Positions 1 to 6,360 of a stretch of 25,685 bases of DNA are shown here, piece by piece; positions within the stretch are counted from its first letter, which is position 1; the number at the start of each line of letters is the position of its first letter. Made by a program: the position numbers and the translations under genes. The DNA comes from PWND01 sp964601515 (GTDB lineage Bacteria > Bacteroidota > Bacteroidia > Bacteroidales > UBA7960): contig CAZRNU010000033.1 of the NCBI GenBank assembly GCA_964601515.1, forward strand, positions 1 to 25,685, written 5' to 3'. Below the pieces are notes generated by a model. The model saw nothing but the letters and a program-made list of their open reading frames with translations, was not told where the DNA came from and made no database searches.

Positions 1-43
1 ATGCCTTGTCCCTACGATGAAACCCCTGCAATGTCTTGTCCCT
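1..43 (+). repeat. REP-like direct repeat inside the RAYT gene
   Basis: Two copies of ATG(C/T)CTTGTCCCT lie at 1-13 and 31-43, one mismatch apart, with a 30-base period that keeps the reading frame. The complement, AGGGACAAG(G/A)CAT, is similar to the REP palindrome halves that travel with RAYT genes in Bacteroidota. The family link is from memory and inference; the repeat itself is visible. Confidence 0.55.
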
Positions 44-288
44 GTGTGGGGGATAAAACCATTGGTCAATTGCGGTTTCGAAATCCAGGCAAAAACAATA
101 TATCCTCAATTATTGGATCGTACAAATCGGTTGTTACAAAACATACAAGAAAAATTAATCCTGATTTTGCATGGCAGTCAAGATTTTATGATCACATCAT
201 TCGCGATGATAAATCATTTAAAAACATATCCAAATATATTATTGAGAACCCTCTGAAATGGCAATATTCCAAACATTTTACCGTATAA
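1..288 (+). CDS. REP-associated tyrosine transposase (RAYT, IS200-like), C-terminal part
   Basis: This frame is open from the first base, so the gene very probably begins upstream of the window. The last 60 or so residues have the C-terminal signature of the Y1/RAYT transposase family: a segment like SSIIGSYKSVVTKH, then WQSRFYDHIIRDD, then YIIENPLKW. These enzymes are single-strand DNA nucleases that act on REP palindromes. The HUH histidine pair lies upstream and cannot be seen. Residues 1-19 are unusual: a 13-base unit (ATGYCTTGTCCCT) occurs at 1-13 and 31-43, exactly ten codons apart. It resembles the REP-like sequence often embedded in the linker of RAYT genes. The 3' end overlaps the convergent glnN stop by 11 bases. 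Whether the whole gene is intact cannot be judged. Confidence 0.75.
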   Translation: MPCPYDETPAMSCPCVGDKTIGQLRFRNPGKNNISSIIGSYKSVVTKHTRKINPDFAWQSRFYDHIIRDDKSFKNISKYIIENPLKWQYSKHFTV

Positions 289-2473
289 ACAACAATTCCC
301 TGTATTTAGGTAATGGCCACATTTGATTGTCAACAATCAATTCCAGTTTGTCGATGTTATAACGGATATCTTCAATGTAGGGTTTAATAACCTTTGAATA
401 TGCCTCTGCACGTTTTGCAAGATCAGGAATCTGATTAATCTCTTTTCGTTTGTCAACCATTTCCTTAACTTTTTCCCTTATATTTTTCAGATATTCTGAA
501 ATCTTGCGGATAGTTTGCTTTTGAGGGGCTGCCATGTCTTCGAACTCAGTTTTATCGGAAAACAATTCTTTTAAACCCATTACATTGTTAATCAAAACAT
601 TTTGGTATGCAATAACTGTAGGTACTATATGATTAATTGCTAGGTCAGCTAAAACTCGGGCTTCGATTTGAACTTTTTTAATAAAAATCTCATTTCTGAT
701 TTCAAATCTTGCGTGTAATTCTCTTTCCGACAACACATTGAAGTTATTGAACAGCTTTATGGAAGATGGTTTTAGAAATGTTGTAAATGCTTCGGTAGCA
801 TCTGCTATATTTGGCAATCCTCGTTTTGCGGCTTCTTTCACCCATTCTTCGCTATATCCGTTTCCTTCAAATCTTATCTTTTTGGATGCAACAATTGTTT
901 TTCTGATTATCTGGAAAATTGCCTCATCTTTTTTAACTCCTTTGGCAATTAGCTTGTCAACTTCAGTTTTAAAATTAGTCAATTGCTCAGCCATTGCTGT
1001 GTTAAGCACTATCATTGGAGATGCGCAACTAGCTGATGAACCTACTGCTCTGAACTCAAATCTATTTCCTGTAAATGCAAAAGGAGAAGTTCTGTTGCGG
1101 TCGGTGTTGTCGAGAAGAATCTCTGGAATTTTCCCTATGATGTCAAGCTTTAACTCGGTTTTTTCATCAGGAGTCATTTTCTTGTCAGACACTCTTTCTT
1201 CAATTTCATCGAGTACTTTGTTAAGAGTTTTGCCTATAAAAACAGACATTATAGCAGGTGGTGCTTCATTAGCTCCTAATCTGTGAGTATTTGCCTCGCT
1301 GGCTATGCTTCCTAAAAGAAGAGCAGAATGGTCGTATACGGCTTTAACTGAGTTTACCAAAAAGGTAAGGAATTGTAGATTGTTTTTTGGTGTGCCACCG
1401 GGTGATAAAAGGTTAACTCCGGTATCGGTTAAAAGCGACCAGTTACAGTGTTTGCCCGATCCATTTACTCCTTTAAATGGTTTTTCGTGGAAAAGAACGC
1501 GAAATCTGTGTTTACGTGCGATATTATCCATTAAAGACATTAATAGTTGGTTGTGGTCAACGGCAAGGTTGGCTTCTTCGAATATAGGAGCACATTCAAA
1601 CTGGTTTGGTGCAACTTCATTATGTCTTGTTTTTACAGGAATTCCTAGTTTATAACATTCCATTTCAAAATGTTTCATAAACAACATTACCCTTTCCGGA
1701 ATTGACCCAAAATAATGATCTTCAAGCTGCTGATCTTTTGCAGCCGCGTGTCCCATCAGTGTTCTTCCTGTTAGTGCAAGGTCCGGGCGGGCATTATATA
1801 AAGCTTCATCAACAAGAAAATACTCTTGCTCCCAGCCGAGAGTTGAAATAACCTTTTTTACATCCTTGTCGAAATACTGACAAACCTCGCTTGCTGCTTT
1901 ATCGAGAGCATTTAGTGATTTTAAATGGGGGGTTTTAAAGTCAAGAGCTTCGCCTGTATAAGAAACAAATATTGTTGGTATACATAGTGTTTGCTCTAAT
2001 ACAAATGCAGGAGAAGAAGGGTCCCAGGCACTATAGCCACGAGCTTCAAATGTATTTCTGATTCCTCCCGAGGGGAAGCTGGATGCGTCAGGCTCTTGCT
2101 GAACAAGTAAGTCACCGCTGAACGTTTCAAATGCCATGTTGTTTTTTCCAAGCGAAAAGAATGCATCATGCTTTTCTGCAGTAGAGCCGTTTAATGGGTG
2201 AAACCAGTGAGTGTAATGTGTTGCTCCTCTTTCCATTGCCCATGCCTTCATTCCGGCTGCAACCTGTGCTGCAACCTTTCGTTCTATTCTTCTGCCTTCA
2301 TCTATGGCGCTTGCAACACTTTCAAATGCTTCGGCCGACAAGTATTTGCGCATTTTTTCCCTGTCAAATACGTTTATCCCAAAAACTTCAGAAATCTTTC
2401 CTTCTGTAATATCTGCAGAAACAACCGGTCTTTTAAGCGCTTCTTCTACAGCGCGAAATCTTAACTGTGGCAT
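278..2473 (-). CDS. glnN: Type III glutamine synthetase
   Basis: It makes glutamine from glutamate, ammonia and ATP in the cytoplasm. At 731 residues it has the length of the GSIII class, far longer than GSI or GSII. Motifs seen in order: HWFHPLNGSTAEKHD, FPSGGIRNTFEARGY, the conserved RHNEVAPNQFE block, the ATP/glutamate region NGSGKHCNWS, and FTGNRFEFRAVGSS, a GS signature near the active site. GSIII is the usual main glutamine synthetase in Bacteroidota. The ATG at 2471-2473 follows an AT-rich leader with no Shine-Dalgarno site, and a TATTTTTG box sits about 40 bases upstream on the same strand. It is monocistronic here. Its last codons overlap the convergent transposase gene by 11 bases. 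The identification is firm. Confidence 0.97.
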   Translation of the reverse strand: MPQLRFRAVEEALKRPVVSADITEGKISEVFGINVFDREKMRKYLSAEAFESVASAIDEGRRIERKVAAQVAAGMKAWAMERGATHYTHWFHPLNGSTAEKHDAFFSLGKNNMAFETFSGDLLVQQEPDASSFPSGGIRNTFEARGYSAWDPSSPAFVLEQTLCIPTIFVSYTGEALDFKTPHLKSLNALDKAASEVCQYFDKDVKKVISTLGWEQEYFLVDEALYNARPDLALTGRTLMGHAAAKDQQLEDHYFGSIPERVMLFMKHFEMECYKLGIPVKTRHNEVAPNQFECAPIFEEANLAVDHNQLLMSLMDNIARKHRFRVLFHEKPFKGVNGSGKHCNWSLLTDTGVNLLSPGGTPKNNLQFLTFLVNSVKAVYDHSALLLGSIASEANTHRLGANEAPPAIMSVFIGKTLNKVLDEIEERVSDKKMTPDEKTELKLDIIGKIPEILLDNTDRNRTSPFAFTGNRFEFRAVGSSASCASPMIVLNTAMAEQLTNFKTEVDKLIAKGVKKDEAIFQIIRKTIVASKKIRFEGNGYSEEWVKEAAKRGLPNIADATEAFTTFLKPSSIKLFNNFNVLSERELHARFEIRNEIFIKKVQIEARVLADLAINHIVPTVIAYQNVLINNVMGLKELFSDKTEFEDMAAPQKQTIRKISEYLKNIREKVKEMVDKRKEINQIPDLAKRAEAYSKVIKPYIEDIRYNIDKLELIVDNQMWPLPKYRELLFIR

Positions 2474-2512
2474 ATTTTTTAATTTTTATGTTAAAAATCA
2501 ATTTTGAAAGTG

Positions 2513-2520
2513 CAAAAATA
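2513..2520 (-). promoter_or_regulatory. Candidate -7 box for glnN
   Basis: The minus strand reads TATTTTTG, matching the Bacteroidota -7 consensus TAnnTTTG, and lies 40 bases before the glnN ATG. I saw no convincing -33 TTTG at the usual spacing, so the support is the box and its position only. Confidence 0.4.
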
Positions 2521-2657
2521 AGAAATAATGATTGAGGTGTTTGAAAAAAGGGGGGGTGTTGATAAAAAATGTAAAAAGTTAATAAGTGTGGATTAAAAAA
2601 CAAGGGGTGTTGTAAAAATAATTAATCAAATTGTAAAACATTTTTATTAGAATTTAA

Positions 2658-2704
2658 TTATTCGTTGCATAATTTGCGTTGAATACTCAGGTTATTCGTT
2701 GCAT
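2658..2704 (+). repeat. 13-bp direct repeat upstream of mtnA
   Basis: TTATTCGTTGCAT occurs at 2658-2670 and again at 2692-2704, start to start 34 bases, about three helical turns. A weaker middle copy around 2673-2684 shares CGTTG-AT. Same-face spacing fits a regulator binding site, but no regulator is known. It lies 148-194 bases before the mtnA ATG. Confidence 0.5.
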
Positions 2705-2851
2705 TATATTATTCTAAGCACATAATTAGCTCAGTAATAACTGTTTTGTTCATTTCAACATCATTACGCATTTCAAATTTTATTTTCACCAAAAAAATCC
2801 TATCAATTATCTTGAAAAAAATAAGAACTTTGGGATGATAAACATAATAAA

Positions 2852-3961
2852 ATGCAAGTAAACGGAAAACATTACCGAACTATTTGGCCTGATAATGTTA
2901 ATCAGGGAATAATAAATATTATAGACCAGACTAAATTGCCCTATGAATTTGCTATAAAGCAGATTTCATCATACAAGGAAATGATTAAGGCTATAAAAGA
3001 CATGGAAGTGAGAGGTGCGGGTTTGATTGGGGCAGCTGCAGGTTTTGGGATTTATCTTGCAACATTGGAAGCTCCTGACAACTCGGGCTTTAATACATTT
3101 TTATCAAACGCTGCAATAGAAATGAAGCAATCCAGGCCAACGGCAATTAATCTTGAATGGGCGGTGGATATTGTTATGGAAGCGATTGAAAAAGAAAACA
3201 TTATTGAGAATAAGCAAAATGTTGCATTTAATACGGCTACGCAAATTGCTGACGATGATGCTGAAATTGGCAGACAAATAGGAATACAAGGGCTTCCTTT
3301 GATTCAGAAGATTAGTAATGAAAAGAATGGTGAAGTTGTAAATATTCTAACTCACTGCAATGCCGGTTGGCTTGCGTTTGTTGATTATGGCTCGGCTCTA
3401 TCTCCAATTTATGCTGCGCATGAAAAGGGAATAAAAGTGCATGTTTGGGTTGATGAAACAAGGCCTCGCAATCAGGGAGCATTTCTTACATCCTGGGAAT
3501 TGTCAAAAGCAGGCGTTCCTCATACTGTAATTACCGACAATGAAGGTGGACTGCTTATGCAGAAAAAAATGGTTGATATGGTTATTGTGGGAAGTGATCG
3601 TACAACTTATACCGGCGATGTTGCAAACAAAATAGGCACATACCTTAAGGCTCTGGCAGCTTATGATAACAATATCCCGTTTTACGCTGCTGTTTATTCT
3701 TCATCAATTGATTGGAAAACATCTGATGGTGTTAAAAACATCCCTATTGAGAAAAGAGGAGATGACGAAGTCAGGTTTATAACAGGTTTAGATAAAAACG
3801 GTAAAGTATGCAGAGTTTCTATTGTTCCTGATGAAAGTCCGGTTTCAAACTATGCTTTTGATGTAACTCCCGCCAGACTTGTTACCGGAATTATTACCGA
3901 AAGAGGTGTTTGCAAAGCTTCAAAAGAAGGTATTGCGGAGTTGTTTCCTGAAAAGTTTTGA
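2852..3961 (+). CDS. mtnA: S-methyl-5-thioribose-1-phosphate isomerase (or 5-deoxyribose-1-phosphate isomerase)
   Basis: It belongs to the eIF-2B alpha/beta/delta-like isomerase family and converts 5-methylthioribose 1-phosphate to the ribulose 1-phosphate form. At 369 residues it is of normal length. RGAGLIGAAAGFG lies near residue 55. The catalytic cysteine is Cys169 in THCNAG and the catalytic aspartate is Asp249 in VGSDR; KIGTY follows, the usual NKIGTY block. The region DETRPRNQGAFLT is also typical. The ATG at 2852 follows an AT-rich leader. The next gene starts two bases after the stop and encodes a class II aldolase-family protein, which points to a salvage pathway for methylthioribose or 5-deoxypentose phosphates. 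The close relative that isomerises 5-deoxyribose 1-phosphate cannot be excluded from sequence alone. Confidence 0.9.
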   Translation: MQVNGKHYRTIWPDNVNQGIINIIDQTKLPYEFAIKQISSYKEMIKAIKDMEVRGAGLIGAAAGFGIYLATLEAPDNSGFNTFLSNAAIEMKQSRPTAINLEWAVDIVMEAIEKENIIENKQNVAFNTATQIADDDAEIGRQIGIQGLPLIQKISNEKNGEVVNILTHCNAGWLAFVDYGSALSPIYAAHEKGIKVHVWVDETRPRNQGAFLTSWELSKAGVPHTVITDNEGGLLMQKKMVDMVIVGSDRTTYTGDVANKIGTYLKALAAYDNNIPFYAAVYSSSIDWKTSDGVKNIPIEKRGDDEVRFITGLDKNGKVCRVSIVPDESPVSNYAFDVTPARLVTGIITERGVCKASKEGIAELFPEKF

Positions 3962-3963
3962 GA

Positions 3964-4560
3964 ATGTATAACGAAGGTGTAATAAAATTTGACTTTTTGT
4001 GTAAGGATAAAGAACATCTTATCCCAAATAATCTTTTTGAAGTAATTAATCCTGTAAGAAATATTCTTGCTGATAAAAACCTTATCGGACAATATGCAGA
4101 TGGATTGTGTTATGGAAATATCAGTATCAGAATTGGCAATAGTGATGAGTTTTATATAAGCGCTTCCGACACAGGAAAATTTCAGAAAACAGGCAAGGAG
4201 CATTATGTGAGAATTCATGAATGTAATATTGAAAAAAATTTTTGCAATTATAGTGGAATAGGACTGCCCTCATCCGAAACATTAACACATTATATAATAT
4301 ATAAGCTCTGCAAAGATGCAAACTCCGTTATTCACATTCACAATCGTGAAATATGGCACAAACTGATTGATAAGGTTCCGACTACTCCCAAGTCGGTAGA
4401 ATATGGAACTATCGCAATGGTTAGAGCAGTTGAGCTGTTGTTTGCAAAAGGCAATCTAAAGGAAAGTAAGATACTCGTAATGCACGGCCATGAAGAAGGT
4501 GTAGTGTGTTTTGGGAAAAATCCTGAAGATGCAATGGGGGTTTTAAATAAGTGGTTTTAA
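3964..4560 (+). CDS. Class II aldolase/adducin-family protein, partner of mtnA
   Basis: This 198-residue protein has the class II (zinc) aldolase fold markers: GNISIR at 51-56, the acid/base glutamate Glu105 in PSSET, zinc ligands His124 and His126 in HIH, and a third histidine at 174 (or 176) in MHGHEEGVV. The family includes fuculose-1-phosphate-type aldolases and methylthioribulose-1-phosphate dehydratase (MtnB). The gene starts two bases after the mtnA stop, so the substrate is probably the 1-phosphate ketose made by MtnA. An aldolase would yield DHAP and an aldehyde; a dehydratase would feed the methionine salvage pathway. A TTG at 3958 overlapping the mtnA stop is in frame, but the ATG at 3964 is the more natural start. 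The family call is firm, the reaction is not. Confidence 0.8.
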   Translation: MYNEGVIKFDFLCKDKEHLIPNNLFEVINPVRNILADKNLIGQYADGLCYGNISIRIGNSDEFYISASDTGKFQKTGKEHYVRIHECNIEKNFCNYSGIGLPSSETLTHYIIYKLCKDANSVIHIHNREIWHKLIDKVPTTPKSVEYGTIAMVRAVELLFAKGNLKESKILVMHGHEEGVVCFGKNPEDAMGVLNKWF

Positions 4561-4569
4561 TAATACTCA

Positions 4570-5247
4570 CTAAAACTCTATCACCTGATAATCATTATCA
4601 AGAGTATTGATGTATAAAAGCTTGTTTCTCAGCAGATTTCCCTTGTTGGTTAATATTTTAACTACTTCTGCTACTTCAAACGATGCTGTAAGTGCCGGGG
4701 TGAATGACGGATTGCCGAGCTCTTGTTCCATCCCTTTATTGTCGTTGGTTGCATAAATAATATCAAAAAGATTGTCGCCCGGAAATAGTGTAGATACATG
4801 CCCGTACCAACCTGCAATTGCGCCAAAAACCATTGGAGTATTTAATCTGTCTGCTGAGCTTCTAACAATTTTTCTTGCACCTATAGAGTCCAGTGCATCA
4901 ACAATTACATCATGCCCTTTTAAAATTTCATCAGCATTATTTTCAGTAATAAAAACAGGAATAGCCTCAACAATTATATCCGGATTTACAAGTTTAACTC
5001 TTTCTTTTGCGGCAAGGGCTTTGTGCTTCCCAATATTTTCAACATTAGATAATAGTTGCCTGTTTAAGTTTGAAACATCAAACACATCTCCGTCAATAGC
5101 AGTAATATGTCCAATGCCTAATCTGGCAAGCTGTTCAACAATATGACCGCCTAGACCACCGCAGCCAACAACAGCAACTTTTTTTTGCCTTAGAGAAAGG
5201 TTTTCTTCATGGCTAAGCATTTTTTCATTTTTTGAGTACCTGTCCAT
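4570..5247 (-). CDS. ThiF/MoeB/HesA-family E1-like activating enzyme
   Basis: Proteins of this family adenylate the C-terminal glycine of small ubiquitin-like sulfur carriers (ThiS, MoaD). Visible features in 225 residues: the nucleotide-binding loop GCGGLG at 28-33, acidic Asp52/Asp54 in DGDVF, the NLNRQ motif with Arg63, Lys76 in GKHKA, and Asp120 in DALDS. All adenylation residues appear present. The only cysteine is Cys29, so the two CxxC zinc pairs and a downstream catalytic cysteine are absent. No thiS, moaD or rhodanese gene is nearby. It converges on the aldolase gene with 9 bases between them and is divergent from the asparaginase gene. ThiF or HesA-like are both possible; the partner is unknown. 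Confidence 0.8.
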   Translation of the reverse strand: MDRYSKNEKMLSHEENLSLRQKKVAVVGCGGLGGHIVEQLARLGIGHITAIDGDVFDVSNLNRQLLSNVENIGKHKALAAKERVKLVNPDIIVEAIPVFITENNADEILKGHDVIVDALDSIGARKIVRSSADRLNTPMVFGAIAGWYGHVSTLFPGDNLFDIIYATNDNKGMEQELGNPSFTPALTASFEVAEVVKILTNKGNLLRNKLLYINTLDNDYQVIEF

Positions 5248-5278
5248 GGAATTGTTTTATATGATTAATTATACAACC

Positions 5279-5310
5279 TTGCGAAAATACTTATAAAAAT
5301 CATACTTTTG
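5279..5310 (+). promoter_or_regulatory. Promoter of the asparaginase gene
   Basis: TTG at 5279-5281, 21 bases of spacer, then TACTTTTG at 5303-5310, an exact TAnnTTTG box. The predicted transcript would start near 5316, giving a leader of about 15 bases before the ATG at 5332. The TTG ending the box is in frame with the gene but would lie upstream of the transcript start, so it is not the start codon. Confidence 0.6.
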
Positions 5311-5331
5311 CCAAAAAATTACACAGGCAGT

Positions 5332-6360
5332 ATGACAAAAAACACATCAATTTTGCTGATATATACCGGAGGAACCATTGGAATGGTGGAAGATTCTGAA
5401 ACCGGAGCTTTAAGTCCTTTCGATTTTGAACATCTTACAGAACAAATTCCGGAAATCAAGAAATTCAAATTCAAAATAGACAGCATTTCCTTTGATCCTG
5501 TCATAGATTCTTCAAACAACAATCCTGAAGTATGGATTAAGCTGGCTCAGATTATAGAAGAAAACTATGAGAACTATGATGGCTTCGTTATTCTTCACGG
5601 TTCAGATACTATGGCGTTTACAGCTTCTGCCCTGAGTTTTATGTTGGAAAATCTTTCTAAACCTGTTATTCTTACAGGGTCTCAATTGCCTCTGGGTATG
5701 ATTAGAACTGATGGTAAAGAGAATGTTATAACAGCTATTGAGATTGCTGCTGCAAAAGAAGACGGAAAAGCTATTGTGCCGGAAGTTTGTATATATTTTG
5801 AATATCAGCTTTACAGAGGAAACCGTACTCATAAATTTAATGCAGAACATTTCGAGGCTTTTCGTTCTGTAAACTACCCCGAACTTGCAAGAGCAGGGGT
5901 TGAAATAAAGTATAACCATTCTGCAATTCATAAATCTACTGATCAGGAATTTAGAATATTTACCAATCTCGACACTAATATTGCCATTTTAAAACTTTAC
6001 CCGGGCATAAGCCAAAATACTGTTTCAGCAGTTTTTAATACCAAAGATGTTAAAGCTATAATTATTGAAACATATGGCTCAGGAAACGCACCTTCGGCTA
6101 AGTGGTTTTTGAATGAAGTTAAGAGTGCCATTGATAAGGGTATAATTGTGATGAATGTGACGCAATGCAGGGGAGGAGCAGTTCAGATGTCGAAATACGA
6201 AACCGGAATCGGGCTTCAGAAAGCTGGTGTTTTAAGTGGTTATGATATAACAATAGAAGCAGCCGTCACCAAGCTCATGTATTTGCTTGGAGGCGGCTAC
6301 TCAATGCCAAAGCTGAAAAAGTATGTAGAAAAATCCCTTAGAGGGGAAATGTCTGTTTAG
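5332..6360 (+). CDS. ansA: Type I L-asparaginase
   Basis: It hydrolyses asparagine to aspartate and ammonia. At 342 residues it is of normal length and has no signal peptide, so it should be cytoplasmic like the E. coli AnsA class. The first catalytic threonine is Thr15 in YTGGTIGM, and the second is Thr93 in HGSDTM. LTGSQLPLGMIRTDG and the later YRGNRTHK block are typical of type I enzymes. The ATG at 5332 is preferred over the in-frame TTG at 5308 because that TTG is the end of the promoter -7 box. The stop overlaps the convergent dehydrogenase gene by 4 bases. Ammonia released here could be recaptured by the glutamine synthetase upstream. Confidence 0.95.
   Translation: MTKNTSILLIYTGGTIGMVEDSETGALSPFDFEHLTEQIPEIKKFKFKIDSISFDPVIDSSNNNPEVWIKLAQIIEENYENYDGFVILHGSDTMAFTASALSFMLENLSKPVILTGSQLPLGMIRTDGKENVITAIEIAAAKEDGKAIVPEVCIYFEYQLYRGNRTHKFNAEHFEAFRSVNYPELARAGVEIKYNHSAIHKSTDQEFRIFTNLDTNIAILKLYPGISQNTVSAVFNTKDVKAIIIETYGSGNAPSAKWFLNEVKSAIDKGIIVMNVTQCRGGAVQMSKYETGIGLQKAGVLSGYDITIEAAVTKLMYLLGGGYSMPKLKKYVEKSLRGEMSV

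Larger units (their letters stand above)
2474..2851. other. Divergent intergenic regulatory region between glnN and mtnA
   Basis: This is a 378-base AT-rich stretch with no coding sequence I can support. Near glnN it has three GGTGTT units (2536-2541, 2555-2560, 2606-2611), two of them within the longer exact repeat GGGGTGTTG (2553-2561 and 2604-2612). Near mtnA it has an exact 13-base direct repeat, TTATTCGTTGCAT. No riboswitch fold was recognised. No clear TAnnTTTG box was found for mtnA. Confidence 0.6.

Noticed and set aside
738..1286. Long plus-strand frame of 182 codons
   Set aside because: It is the complement of glnN, whose motifs are unmistakable; its translation shows no family features.
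2474..2851. SAM riboswitch before mtnA
   Set aside because: mtnA is under SAM riboswitch control in some Firmicutes, but no S-box core was recognised here.
3850..4218. Minus-strand frame of 122 codons across the mtnA/aldolase junction
   Set aside because: It overlaps two well-supported genes and has no recognisable domain.
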